DNA of 64,000 bases from Nocardia jiangxiensis NBRC 101359 (GCF_000308615.1 NZ_BAGB01000049.1:1-64000); one strand, 5' to 3'. Positions 51,634 to 61,141 are shown, numbered from the stretch's first letter. Program-made: numbers and translations. The notes: generated by a model from the sequence alone, not told the origin.

Positions 51634-54336
51634 ATGAACCACCGGATCGCGCTGTCGTTCGAGGACGGCGTCACGCGCTTCATCACCTGCGCCGCGGATC
51701 AGACCGTGGCCGACGCCTCGTACCGGGCGCGCATCAACATTCCGCTGGACTGCCGCGACGGCGCGTGCGGCACCTGCAAGGCGTTCTGCGAGTCCGGTGA
51801 CTACGACGGCGGGACCTACATCGACGACGCGCTCAGCGCCGACGAAGCCGCGAACGGCTACGTGCTGCCGTGCAGTATGAAGCCGAAATCCGATCTGGTA
51901 CTGCAGATTCGGAGTTCCTCGGCGGTGGCCAAGACCCAGCCGACCAGGTACACCGCGACGATCACCGCCCTGGATCGGCTCTCCCCGACCACGGTCGCGC
52001 TGACCGCGGAGATCGCCGACCGCGACAAGCTGGCCTTCCTGCCCGGCCAGTATGTCAATATCGCGGTGCCGGGGACCGATCAGAGCCGGTCGTACTCGTT
52101 CAGCAACGGACCGACCGACAAGAGCCTGACCTTTCTGATCAAGCTCACCCCGGGCGGGGTGATGTCGCAATACCTCACCGAACGCGCGGCGGTGTCGGAC
52201 GAACTCACCCTCCTCGGCCCCAACGGCAGCTTCTTCCTGCGGGAGACCGAACGTCCGGTGTTGCTGCTGGCCGGCGGCACCGGGCTGGCTCCGGTGCTGT
52301 CGATTCTGCGGGCGATGCGGGCGGCGGGCACGAGCCGTCCGGCCCATCTGATCTACGGCGTGAGCACCGACGACGATCTGGTGGAGCTGGACACGCTCGC
52401 GGAGCTGGAGCTGGATGGATTCACTTGGGACTATTGCGTTTCCGCGCCGGGGAGCGCCGCGCCGAACAAGGGATACGTCACGAGTCTGATCCGCGACGAG
52501 CACCTCTACGACGGCGACGTCGCGGTATATCTGTGCGGACCGCCCGCGATGGTGGAATCGGTGCGCAAGGAATTCGCCACGCGCGGAATCGAACCCACCG
52601 GATTCTATTACGAGAAGTTCGCGCTCTCGGGCACCGCGACATCGCCATCGCCGAGCCGGGCCGACGCGACGCCGGACGAAGTTGCCGATGATGCGGCCGT
52701 CGCTGAGCCGCAACCGGTCCACGTCCCGGCAGACGAACCGAAAATCACTGCGCAGCAACCTGGTTCGACGTCGACACAGTGCGATGAATCCGTCTCCGCC
52801 ACACTGGCTTCCGGCGGACGCGCGATCGCAGGTCAGGAGATCTTCACCGCGGCCTCCCTGGCTCCGCTCGAGGTGGCGAATCAGGTGCCGGACGATTCGG
52901 TCACGTTGCGCTCGATCGCCGGTCACGCCGTATGGCCCGGCACCGGCGGTTCCCGTGCACTCGATCCCGGCGATCCGCTGCTGACGACCGAATCTGCGCG
53001 CAATATCGCCGGGCAGCAGATACTTCCCGCCGACCAGGCCCTCGCACCGCTGGTCGCGCCGAGCGAGACCACCGGCGGATACGAGATCGGTGAGGAGCAT
53101 CCCTCGATCCACGAATCCGATGCGGTGTTCGAGGCCCGCGAAGCCCTCGAACTGGGCGCACTCGAACTCACCATCGGCCGCCTGGACACCCGGCACCTGG
53201 CCGGATACCGGCTGCTGGCCGAATCCACGCTGCCGTACGTGGACGGCGACCGGTTCGTCGACGCGGCGGCGTACACCGAGGCCAATGCCGCATTCCACGA
53301 CTATCTGTTCACCCTCACCGGCAACGAACATCTGCTGCATGCCTATCGCGCACTGGGAGTGCAGGGCCGGATGGAAGAGACGCTGCGCAATGCGACGTGG
53401 TGTCATCCGCGCTGCGCCCAGGATCACGTCGATATCGTCGCCGCCTTCGAATCGGGTGATCGGCAGACCGCGCGGCAACTGATCGTGGAACACGCCGAAC
53501 GGTCCAAGACCACCATGCGCCGCGCGATGACCGACGCGGCCGCGCAGAAGCGTCCGGCGTTCATCTCCCCCGGCCGGTTCGACGGCAAGGTCGTCGTGGT
53601 GACGGGTGCGGCACAGGGCATCGGCGAGCGCACCGCCCGGCGGATCAGCGCCGAGGGTGGGTCGGTCGTCCTGGTCGACCGATCCGAACTGGTGAATCAG
53701 GTGGCCGGTGAGCTGCCTCGATCGAGTGCGGTCACCGCCGACCTGGAGACCTGGGCGGGCGCCGAGCAGATGATCACCCGGTCGCTGGCCCGGCACGGGC
53801 GGATCGACGTGCTGATCAACAATGTCGGCGGGGCCATCTGGTTCAAACCGTTCACCGAATTCACCCCCGCGCAGATCCAGGCCGAGATCACCCGCTCGCT
53901 CATGACGACGCTGCTGGCCTGTCGCGCGGTCCTGCCGGGCATGGCCGAACGCGGCAGGGGCGTCATCGTGAACGTCTCTTCCGCGGCCACGCGCGGTATC
54001 CACCGCATCCCGTATTCGGCGGCCAAGGGCGGGATCAACGCGCTGACCGCCTCGCTCGCACTGGAATACGCCGATGCCGGAATCCGCGTCGTCGCCACCG
54101 CGCCCGGCGGCACCGACGCCCCGCCCCGCCGTATCTCGCGCGGCGGATCGGCGCTGGAGAGCGAGCAGGAGCAGAAGTGGTTCCAGGCGCACATCGATCA
54201 GACGATCGACTCCAGCCCGATGAAACGCTACGGAACGCTCGACGAGCAGGCCGCGGCGATCACCTTCCTGGCCTCCGACGAGGCGTCCTACATCACCGGC
54301 ACGGTCCTGCCGGTCGCGGGCGGAGATCTGGGCTGA
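51634..54336 (+). CDS. benCD: Fusion of BenC reductase, FCD-like domain and BenD dehydrogenase
   Basis: One uninterrupted 900-residue frame. Residues 1-95 are a plant-type ferredoxin with C40, C45, C48 and C80; 100-330 are the FAD/NAD reductase (Y-S-F-S-N-G-P, L-L-A-G-G-T-G-L-A-P). About 335-490 is a linker with three A-I-A-G-Q-like units (G-R-A-I-A-G-Q-E, R-S-I-A-G-H, R-N-I-A-G-Q-Q). About 490-630 matches the FCD ligand-binding fold of GntR regulators (F-E-A-R-E-A-L-E-L-G-A, A-F-H-D-Y-L, F-E-S-G-D-R-Q-T-A-R). About 645-900 is the SDR BenD (V-T-G-A-A-Q-G-I-G; Y-S-A-A-K). Elsewhere benC and benD are separate. No internal start or stop suggests two genes, though an internal start before the SDR cannot be excluded. 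Confidence 0.93.
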   Translation: MNHRIALSFEDGVTRFITCAADQTVADASYRARINIPLDCRDGACGTCKAFCESGDYDGGTYIDDALSADEAANGYVLPCSMKPKSDLVLQIRSSSAVAKTQPTRYTATITALDRLSPTTVALTAEIADRDKLAFLPGQYVNIAVPGTDQSRSYSFSNGPTDKSLTFLIKLTPGGVMSQYLTERAAVSDELTLLGPNGSFFLRETERPVLLLAGGTGLAPVLSILRAMRAAGTSRPAHLIYGVSTDDDLVELDTLAELELDGFTWDYCVSAPGSAAPNKGYVTSLIRDEHLYDGDVAVYLCGPPAMVESVRKEFATRGIEPTGFYYEKFALSGTATSPSPSRADATPDEVADDAAVAEPQPVHVPADEPKITAQQPGSTSTQCDESVSATLASGGRAIAGQEIFTAASLAPLEVANQVPDDSVTLRSIAGHAVWPGTGGSRALDPGDPLLTTESARNIAGQQILPADQALAPLVAPSETTGGYEIGEEHPSIHESDAVFEAREALELGALELTIGRLDTRHLAGYRLLAESTLPYVDGDRFVDAAAYTEANAAFHDYLFTLTGNEHLLHAYRALGVQGRMEETLRNATWCHPRCAQDHVDIVAAFESGDRQTARQLIVEHAERSKTTMRRAMTDAAAQKRPAFISPGRFDGKVVVVTGAAQGIGERTARRISAEGGSVVLVDRSELVNQVAGELPRSSAVTADLETWAGAEQMITRSLARHGRIDVLINNVGGAIWFKPFTEFTPAQIQAEITRSLMTTLLACRAVLPGMAERGRGVIVNVSSAATRGIHRIPYSAAKGGINALTASLALEYADAGIRVVATAPGGTDAPPRRISRGGSALESEQEQKWFQAHIDQTIDSSPMKRYGTLDEQAAAITFLASDEASYITGTVLPVAGGDLG

Positions 54337-54401
54337 GCCGAGCACGCGCCACGTCCCCGCGATCGCGTTCCCGCGCCGGGCGCGGGGATTACCGTGAGGG
54401 T

Positions 54402-57266
54402 GTGACTGGAACGGACCCGTCGGGCGCGGTACATCCGGCCGCCCTCGCGGCCCTGGTCACCCGGCTGCGCGAAGTCCACGACCGAGGCCCCGGCCTCATC
54501 CTGCTCACCGGACGTCCCGGCGACGGCCGCACCACAGTGCTGCGCGAACTGGCCGCCCACCACGACGGGCCGGTCCGCTGGTCCACCGCCGCATCCTGGG
54601 AAACCGGTTACCCCTTCGGCGTCATCGGCCAACTCTTCCCCGAACTCGCCTGCGCCACCCAACCCCGCAGCGCCACAACGGCTCTCGCAACAGCTGCGGA
54701 CCCAGGCCACGGCGCAGCGACGAATCCCATTGCCGCAGTGGCGGAATCCGCAGCATCCGAGCACCCGGACCCGGCCGCTGCGGTTCCAGAGGAAACAGCC
54801 GGTGCCGGTCCGGCCGCGACGATCTCGGATCACGGTGGGGGCCGAGGGCCCGTCGAGGTCGCGGCGATGATCGCGGAACGGATCGGTACTGCGGAGACGG
54901 TTCTGGCGGTGGTGGATGACGCGCAGTGGGCCGATGTCGTTTCGTTGCAGGCGTTGGCCTCGGTGGTGCGCCACTATCGCGATGCTCGGCTGCTGATCGT
55001 CGCGGCGACGGTCGTCGGGGATGCGGACGTCGCACCGGGCGCGGTCGAGCTGTTGCCGCGGATCGCCACGGGCACAGTGCGAATCGCGCCGCTCACCGTC
55101 GCGGAGGTCGGGCAGGTCGCGGCGCACCGCGGGCTCGCGCTACATCCCTCGATGGCCGAGCGGCTGTGCACGCATACCGGCGGAGTGGTGCGCGATGTCG
55201 AACGGTTGCTGACCGAGGTTCCGCCGCAGGTGTGGGCGGGCTTCGATCCGGACCTTCCCGCTCCGGCCGCGATCACCGCGAAAACACGTGCAGCACTGGG
55301 TGACTGCACAGCGTCGGCGCGGCGGTTGATCGAGGCGACGGCCGTGCTCGGGCCCGGCACCGCGGTGGGTGATGCGGCGGCGCTGGCGGGTATCGACGGC
55401 GATCTGCTCACGGTGCTGGACGAAGCAGCCCGGACCGGCTTGGTGCGACTGGGCCCGCAGGGGCTCACCGAGATCGGCCCGGCCGACCCGATGCTGCGGG
55501 CCGCGGTACTCGCGGATATGGGTCCGGCGGCGACGGCCGAACTGCGTTGTCGTGCAGCGGAATCGACCGAGGATCCGGTGCGGCGGCTACGACTGCTGGT
55601 CGCGGCCACGCCGGTTCCGGACGCCGGTCTGGCGGACCGGCTGGACGCACTGGCCGACGAGCAGGCGGCACGCGGCGCGTGGGGAACCGCGGCCTCACTG
55701 CTGCGAGATGCCGGCCGCCTCACCGTCGACCGGCTCACCCGCGAAGGGCGATTGACCCGGGCGGTGGACGCACTGGTCGGCGCGGGTGACATCTTCGCCG
55801 CCACGGCCCTGATTCCCGAGGTGGAAAGTCTGCGGGAGACGCCGCTGCGCAATGCGGTCCTGGGCTATCTGGCGATGGTGCGAGGGCGGCCCGCCGAGGC
55901 GGAGATCCGGCTGGCCCGAGCCTGGGATCTGGTGAACGCCGAACGGGAACCCGAGGTGGCGGCACTGATCTGCCAGCGTTACGTGTTGCATGCGCTGTGC
56001 CGTTGTCGGCCGACGGATCTGGTGGACTGGGCGGATCGAGCGATCACGCTGGTCGGTTCCGATGATCCGGCGGCGGTCGAGGCGGCCGCGATTCGCGGAC
56101 TCGGCCTGGTCTACGGGCATACCGCCGCGGCCCGGCGATCGTATTCCGAAATTTCCCAACAGATCCGGACCGGGGCTCAGGTGCAGCGCATCACCATGGG
56201 GCGCGGCTGGCTGAATCTCATCACCGACGAATTCGACGACGCCCGCTCGGATCTGGAAAGCTCCGTCCCGACAACCTATCTCGGCGGTTCCACGCGAATC
56301 TCGCTGTGGGCCAGGGCATGGCTGGCCCGCGTCCAGTTCCTCACCGGCGACTGGGACGACGCGCTACACACCGTCGCCGAGGCTGCCGAACTGGTGGAGC
56401 ACACCGGCATCGTGCTCTCGGCCCCGCTGCTGCACTGGACCGCGACGTCCGTGCACTGCCTGCGCGGCGACTGGACCGCGGCGCAGATCTCCCTCCAGCA
56501 TGCGACGACGGGACCGCAGGACTACGAAATCATGCGGGTGCCTTCCTATCTGGCCCGCGCCCAGTGGGCCGAGGCGCGAGCGGACTCGGCCGGAGTGCTG
56601 CGCGCACTGCATCCGATGACCCAGGCGTGGGCATGGAACGGCCCCGACGATCCGGGCCAGTGGCCGTGGGCCGACATGTACGCACACGCGCTGATCGCCG
56701 AGAGCAGATACGACGAGGCCGAGGCATTCCTGGCTCGGCACGAGCGGCACGCCGCGGAGTTGGCTCGCCCCTCGGCCCAGGCCCGCCTGCGCGCGGTGCG
56801 CGGCCAATTGTCCGGGGTGCGAGGCGATCTCGACGGTGCCCGCGCGGCCTTCGCCGAGGCCCTCGAACAACTCGACGGTATGCCGCTGCGATACGACCGC
56901 GCCCGGATGAGCCTGAGCTACGGGCAGATGCTGCGTCGCGCCGGTAAACGGCGCGAGGCCGACGCCGAACTGTCCACCGCCCGCGACCTTTTCGCCGCCC
57001 TGGATGCACGCACCTATGTGACTCGCTGCGACCGCGAACTCAAGGCCGGAGGGGTACGAGCCCAGCGCGCGGGCCGGACCGGCGACCAGCTGACTCCACA
57101 GGAGAACGCCGTCGCGACCCTGGTCGCCCGCGGACTGCCCAATCGGGAGGTCGCGGCCGAGCTGTACATCACCACGAAAACCGTTCAGTACCACCTGACT
57201 CGGATCTACACCAAGCTCGGCATCCGCTCCCGAGCCGAGCTGGCAGCCCTGCGCGAGAACACCTGA
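54402..57266 (+). CDS. BenR-like LuxR regulator with AAA-type ATPase domain
   Basis: 954 residues, LAL-type. The P-loop reads G37-R-P-G-D-G-R43-T-T, so Arg replaces the Walker A Lys; Walker B is V-L-A-V-V-D-D-A-Q-W-A-D (near 167-178). A long helical TPR-like region follows, and the last 60 residues are a LuxR HTH (L-T-P-Q-E-N-A-V-A-T-L-V, N-R-E-V-A-A-E-L-Y-I-T-T-K-T-V-Q). Corynebacterium glutamicum BenR, a LuxR-type protein beside benABCD, is a functional parallel. The GTG at 54402 lies just after GAGGGT, an unusually close ribosome-binding site; the frame is open to 54177, inside benD. Confidence 0.85.
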   Translation: MTGTDPSGAVHPAALAALVTRLREVHDRGPGLILLTGRPGDGRTTVLRELAAHHDGPVRWSTAASWETGYPFGVIGQLFPELACATQPRSATTALATAADPGHGAATNPIAAVAESAASEHPDPAAAVPEETAGAGPAATISDHGGGRGPVEVAAMIAERIGTAETVLAVVDDAQWADVVSLQALASVVRHYRDARLLIVAATVVGDADVAPGAVELLPRIATGTVRIAPLTVAEVGQVAAHRGLALHPSMAERLCTHTGGVVRDVERLLTEVPPQVWAGFDPDLPAPAAITAKTRAALGDCTASARRLIEATAVLGPGTAVGDAAALAGIDGDLLTVLDEAARTGLVRLGPQGLTEIGPADPMLRAAVLADMGPAATAELRCRAAESTEDPVRRLRLLVAATPVPDAGLADRLDALADEQAARGAWGTAASLLRDAGRLTVDRLTREGRLTRAVDALVGAGDIFAATALIPEVESLRETPLRNAVLGYLAMVRGRPAEAEIRLARAWDLVNAEREPEVAALICQRYVLHALCRCRPTDLVDWADRAITLVGSDDPAAVEAAAIRGLGLVYGHTAAARRSYSEISQQIRTGAQVQRITMGRGWLNLITDEFDDARSDLESSVPTTYLGGSTRISLWARAWLARVQFLTGDWDDALHTVAEAAELVEHTGIVLSAPLLHWTATSVHCLRGDWTAAQISLQHATTGPQDYEIMRVPSYLARAQWAEARADSAGVLRALHPMTQAWAWNGPDDPGQWPWADMYAHALIAESRYDEAEAFLARHERHAAELARPSAQARLRAVRGQLSGVRGDLDGARAAFAEALEQLDGMPLRYDRARMSLSYGQMLRRAGKRREADAELSTARDLFAALDARTYVTRCDRELKAGGVRAQRAGRTGDQLTPQENAVATLVARGLPNREVAAELYITTKTVQYHLTRIYTKLGIRSRAELAALRENT

Positions 57267-57476
57267 CCCCGCGAAATCGGCTGTCGGGCTGGGCCTGTTG
57301 TCCGACGCTCACGCACCCTTCCCGTACCGGGCGGTACCTAGCGAACAATGCCCGCACCCCGACGGATATCCCTCGTAACGCGCCGACTCGCAAAACGCGA
57401 TCCTGGAATCGCCGATCCGTACATAAGCATTTGCTGGCTAGTGACTAATTCTCCGACTTCGGGTATGTTCTGAAGG

Positions 57477-57827
57477 GTGGCGGATGCTAGAGAGTTGCTC
57501 ACCTATCAGGTGACGATCTCGCGGCCCGACAACTACGGAGAGCCGTGGTGGCGGGTCGGTAATGCGGGCACCCCTGCTCAAGCCGCCGCCGCACTGTCCG
57601 AACTGGCCGTTCGATGCGCCCTGGAAGCGACCTCGCCCACCGGCCGCTGCTGGTTCGTCTGTGATGTCCGTTTCGCCGATGATGTGCAGGTCGACTACTT
57701 CGTAGGCTCCATCAGCACCACCCATCTGGGTGAGCAGCTGCACGGTGCGGCAGACCGCATCCGCGAGGTGACCGATGCAGCCTCCCGCGTCACCCACCCG
57801 ACGCTCCGACCTCGCGGTTCACGCTGA
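57477..57827 (+). CDS. Hypothetical protein
   Basis: 116 residues, GTG start right after GAAGG. Pattern Q-V-T-I-S-R-P, W-W-R-V-G-N-A-G-T-P-A-Q-A-A-A-A-L, C-W-F-V-C-D-V-R-F and a helical end; a small alpha/beta protein with two close cysteines. A -10-like TATGTT lies 20 bp upstream. No known family is recognised, and the neighbours give no clue. Confidence 0.6.
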   Translation: MADARELLTYQVTISRPDNYGEPWWRVGNAGTPAQAAAALSELAVRCALEATSPTGRCWFVCDVRFADDVQVDYFVGSISTTHLGEQLHGAADRIREVTDAASRVTHPTLRPRGSR

Positions 57828-58119
57828 GCGACCTCGCACACAGCAACACCGAGCGAATACACATTCGACTCACAGCTAACTCTTAGCAATATCAACACGA
57901 CCCCGGTGGGTCGTACGCCGCCCGACCCCCAGCATCGATCACCGATGAGCAAACCGGCTCGCGATACCCAGTGGATCGACGAAAATGCTTGCCGCACCGA
58001 GTGATACAGGACACATACCTGGCCCTGCCGAACTCACAGCGACCGTTCGCAAACAACCCGACAATGCGTAACCCGGAGGCAACCGAGGGGCAACTGATCG
58101 GTCGAACGGGGCTTTTACG
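57828..58119. other. Intergenic region, no gene seen
   Basis: AT-richer spacer of about 290 bp between the hypothetical gene and the TetR operator. Open frames on the minus strand give no protein-like sequence. Confidence 0.5.
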
Positions 58120-58137
58120 GTACCAACCGTCAGGTAC
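58120..58137. promoter_or_regulatory. TetR-type operator
   Basis: GTACC (58120-58124) and GGTAC (58133-58137) are separated by 8 bp, a size normal for TetR operators. It lies 10 bp before the GTG of the TetR-like gene, so autoregulation is likely if that protein is made. Confidence 0.45.
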
Positions 58138-58147
58138 TCAGCGGTGA

Positions 58148-58411
58148 GTGCTCCGCACCGATTCGCCGAGGTCGGGAAGCACTTCCGACCCAGTATTGCA
58201 CCGGATTCTCCGTAGAAAGCACGAGAAAATGCGCGAATACATTCTGGATGTCGCCCGGGATCTCTGCACTGCCCGCACCGACGCCACCCTCGATGAGATC
58301 GCTGCCACGGCCGGTCTGGACTCGTCTCAGATCCACGACTACTTCCGCGGCGTGAACGATGTGCGCGATGCCCTCACCCCAGGCATGGCCGTTGCGGTCC
58401 GGACGGCCTGA
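58148..58411 (+). CDS. Truncated TetR-like DNA-binding protein
   Basis: 87 residues at most (GTG 58148; ATG 58229 would leave 60). Contains only a TetR N-terminal HTH (M-R-E-Y-I-L-D-V-A-R-D-L, A-T-L-D-E-I-A-A-T-A-G-L-D-S-S-Q-I-H-D-Y-F-R-G). Full TetR proteins are about 190-220 residues, with a ligand domain that is absent. It is either a decayed gene or a single-domain binder. The thioesterase gene starts 5 bp after its stop. Confidence 0.6.
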   Translation: MLRTDSPRSGSTSDPVLHRILRRKHEKMREYILDVARDLCTARTDATLDEIAATAGLDSSQIHDYFRGVNDVRDALTPGMAVAVRTA

Positions 58412-58416
58412 CGATC

Positions 58417-58932
58417 ATGAACCTCAGGCCCACCAACACAGGTTCCGCCCGATGGCGACTGTCCCCCAACGGATTCCGACGATCACGCAACACGCCGACG
58501 CTGGCCCGGGTCGGCGACGAACGCGACGCCAGCTACAGCACCGGTCCGCAGGATTGCGTCCAAGCTGCGGGCCCCGGCCCGGAATGGTCGAACAAGCCGC
58601 CGGTCGTGGCCTCGTACGCGGTCATCCGACTGTGCGAGGAACTGTGCATGGTCGCACTTCTCGAGACGATGCCGGAAGGCTTCTGCTCCCTCGGCACCCG
58701 CCAGCACCTCGGCCATCTCGGCCCGATCGCGGTCGGCGCGCAGATCACCATCACCGCCCGGTGCGTCCGCGCCCGCGGCCGCTTCAGCAGTTGGCAAGTG
58801 ACGGTGCGTGATTCACACGAGACAGTCGGCGAGGGCCGGATGGACTTCGTCGCGGTGCACCGCCCGCATTACGAGGCCCGCCGCCTCGAACCGAAACGCG
58901 CCGCCCTGTCCTCGGCCCTCAGCACGGCCTGA
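58417..58932 (+). CDS. FlK-family thioesterase-like hotdog protein
   Basis: 171 residues. After about 60 residues of low-conservation leader comes the hotdog pattern of the fluoroacetyl-CoA thioesterase (FlK) family: S-Y-A-V-I-R-L-C-E-E-L-C-M, S-L-G-T-R-Q-H-L-G-H-L-G-P-I-A-V-G, and E-G-R-M-D-F-V-A-V-H-R. The conserved Glu and His are visible. It should hydrolyse an acyl-CoA; which one is unknown. The start is uncertain because the first 45 residues have no homology features. Confidence 0.72.
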   Translation: MNLRPTNTGSARWRLSPNGFRRSRNTPTLARVGDERDASYSTGPQDCVQAAGPGPEWSNKPPVVASYAVIRLCEELCMVALLETMPEGFCSLGTRQHLGHLGPIAVGAQITITARCVRARGRFSSWQVTVRDSHETVGEGRMDFVAVHRPHYEARRLEPKRAALSSALSTA

Positions 58933-58983
58933 GAGCCCGAATCCCACACGAGCGCAGGCGAAGTCGGAGGGTCTGCGACAGTG

Positions 58984-59025
58984 GCCGAAGCCTCCCTCTG
59001 CCGGATTGCAGAGGGAGGCTTCGGC
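58984..59025 (+). terminator. Perfect 18-bp hairpin after the thioesterase gene
   Basis: GCCGAAGCCTCCCTCTGC (58984-59001) pairs without mismatch to 59008-59025 around the loop CGGATT. It lies 51 bp past the thioesterase stop. No T-run follows, as is common in actinobacterial terminators. Confidence 0.75.
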
Positions 59026-59238
59026 ATTCCGGGAGTCTGCTCGACGACGGCCGGGCCGGGCGTTCCGCTCGACGATCGGCTTCTCCCGGACCACGAGTCT
59101 CACCGATCCCGCCCCAGCCGTCCGTGCGACCATGGTGAACGCCGAACCAGCCGAGTCGCAGCCGCCGAACTCCGTGGCCGGTCAGCTCACCACCACCGGC
59201 GGGCAGCGTCCCGCCGTCGAACAGACAGGAGCTGTCCC

Positions 59239-59670
59239 ATGAGTTCCGCCCAGGCCGTCATCACCGCCGTCCTGTTCGTCTGGCTCGGCATGGTGCTGGC
59301 GATCTCGTTCCTGGAAGCGCCGTTGAAATTCCGCGCGCCGCAGGTGACCCTGCCGATCGGACTCGGCATCGGCCGCTTGGTGTTTCGCGCACTCAACACC
59401 GTCGAGGTCGGCTTCGCCGCGATCACGGTGGTGGCTCTGCTGTTCGCATCGTTCGGCGGCGTCGCGGTCGCGGCGGTGATCGCGGTGGTGATACTCGCGG
59501 CTCAACTCCTGTTCGTCCGACCCGGGCTCACCCGCCGCAGCGATGCCGTCCTCGCGGGTGAGGACGCTCCCCGCTCGAACGCCCACTTCGCCTACATCGC
59601 CCTGGAGGTCATCAAGGCGATCGCCCTGCTGGTCGGCGGAATCCTGGCCCTGCTCGACGCCGTCGCCTGA
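59239..59670 (+). CDS. Small four-helix membrane protein
   Basis: 143 residues with four membrane helices (V-I-T-A-V-L-F-V-W-L-G-M-V-L-A, V-E-V-G-F-A-A-I-T-V-V-A-L-L-F, V-A-A-V-I-A-V-V-I-L-A-A-Q-L-L and A-L-L-V-G-G-I-L-A-L-L) and F-L-E-A-P-L-K-F near residue 29, a pattern seen in DUF4149-like small proteins. AGGAG lies 8 nt before the ATG at 59239. Function unknown. Confidence 0.75.
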   Translation: MSSAQAVITAVLFVWLGMVLAISFLEAPLKFRAPQVTLPIGLGIGRLVFRALNTVEVGFAAITVVALLFASFGGVAVAAVIAVVILAAQLLFVRPGLTRRSDAVLAGEDAPRSNAHFAYIALEVIKAIALLVGGILALLDAVA

Positions 59671-59851
59671 GCCCGGAACCCACCGCACTCGGCACCGCTC
59701 GTCACTGCGACGACACGTCGGCTTCTGCTGGTAGCGGAAACACCGCCGTCCGCTTCCGCTGAACGGCAAGCTTTTCATCGCACCCATCACACCGGCCTGC
59801 CGGAAAGCGCTGAGCCAGTTCAGCAGTCGAAACGACGTATCGGAGGAAGTC

Positions 59852-60973
59852 GTGACCATCGCTATCGTCGGAGCCGGGCCGGGCGGTCTGACCCTTGCTC
59901 GGATGCTGCACCTGAACGGCATCGATGCCGTTGTGTACGAACGGGATTCATCGCGCGATGCGCGCGGTCAGGGCGGCATGCTCGATATTCATTCCGGGCA
60001 GCGAGCGTTGCGCGAGGCCGGTCTGATCGATCGGTTCCACGCGATCGCCCGCGGCGAAGGCCAGGACATGCGTCTGCTGGAGCCGGACGGCACCCTGCTG
60101 TTGCAGGAGGACACGCCCGACGACGCGCCGCTCCTTCGCCCTGAGGTCGACCGCGCCGATCTGCGCGATCTGCTGCTGGATTCGCTCCCCGAAGACGCGG
60201 TGCTGTGGGGACGCACATTCGAATCCGCCGACGACGGCGTACTGCATTTCGCCGACGGCAGCAGTGCGACGTACGACCTGCTGGTCGGCGCGGACGGTGC
60301 GCAGTCCCGGGTTCGCACGCTGCTCACCGACGCCCGGCCGGTACATATCGGCCAGAACGTCGTCGAGGTGAGCATTGCGGACATCGACCGCAGGCATCCC
60401 GACCTCGCCGCGATGGTCGGGCGCGGCAGCTACTGGGTGTTCGGCGACGGACTGTCCCTGGCGGCGCAGCGCAACGGCGACGGCTGCGTTCGCATCGGCC
60501 TGAACTTCTACAACACCCCCGAGGACTGGTTCGCCACCAGCGGGATCCCGTTCGACGACCCGGCCGCCGCCCGCGCGCGGCTGATCGACCTGCTGCCCGG
60601 CTGGGACGCGCGGTTCACCGCGCTGATCGCGGCCTGCGACGACACGATCGTGCCGCGGTCGATCACCACTCTGTCGCTCGGCCTGACCTGGCCGTCGTCA
60701 CCCAGCGTCACGCTGCTCGGCGATGCCGCGCACCTGATGCCGCCGGTGGGCGAGGGCGCCAATATGGCGCTGCTCGACGGCGCCCTGCTCGGTCTCGCAC
60801 TGGCCGCGCATCCGGACGACTTCCCCACTGCCGTCGAGGAATACGAGCGCGAGATGTTCGAGCGCACCGGCGCCGCCGCCCGAATGTCCGCGCAGATGCA
60901 GGAGTTGCTGAACGCGCCGGACGCCGCCCAGCGATTGCTCGCCTTCTTCCAACCGGCCCCAGGGACAACCTGA
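59852..60973 (+). CDS. TetX-like FAD-dependent monooxygenase
   Basis: 373 residues. FAD sites are I-A-I-V-G-A-G-P-G-G-L-T-L-A near the N-terminus and G-D-A-A-H-L-M-P-P-V-G-E-G-A-N (near 290-304), with R-P-E-V-D-R-A-D-L-R (near 93-102) and Q-G-G-M-L-D-I-H in between. This group contains Tet(X), which hydroxylates tetracyclines, and many enzymes with other aromatic substrates, so resistance cannot be claimed. GGAGG precedes the GTG start. Confidence 0.88.
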   Translation: MTIAIVGAGPGGLTLARMLHLNGIDAVVYERDSSRDARGQGGMLDIHSGQRALREAGLIDRFHAIARGEGQDMRLLEPDGTLLLQEDTPDDAPLLRPEVDRADLRDLLLDSLPEDAVLWGRTFESADDGVLHFADGSSATYDLLVGADGAQSRVRTLLTDARPVHIGQNVVEVSIADIDRRHPDLAAMVGRGSYWVFGDGLSLAAQRNGDGCVRIGLNFYNTPEDWFATSGIPFDDPAAARARLIDLLPGWDARFTALIAACDDTIVPRSITTLSLGLTWPSSPSVTLLGDAAHLMPPVGEGANMALLDGALLGLALAAHPDDFPTAVEEYEREMFERTGAAARMSAQMQELLNAPDAAQRLLAFFQPAPGTT

Positions 60974-61141
60974 TACGACCGGGCAGCCATCGAAGACCGG
61001 ACTGTCGCGGCGCGCCCGACGCTCCTCCTGCACGTCCGGCCGGTCACTCACCTACGCGGGCGTCGTCGCGTCGGATCGGCAGGATCGGAAAGTGGCACCT
61101 AAGCTGAGGCTCCGAACGTCCGGCGAACGGGGGAACCTGAG

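Noticed and set aside
51370-54345. 991-codon open frame antisense to the BenC-FCD-BenD fusion
   Set aside because: Shadow of a high-GC gene; the plus-strand frame has ferredoxin, reductase and SDR motifs.
59852-60973. Tetracycline-resistance gene tet(X)
   Set aside because: The family match is clear, but the group contains many monooxygenases with other substrates, so only TetX-like is claimed.
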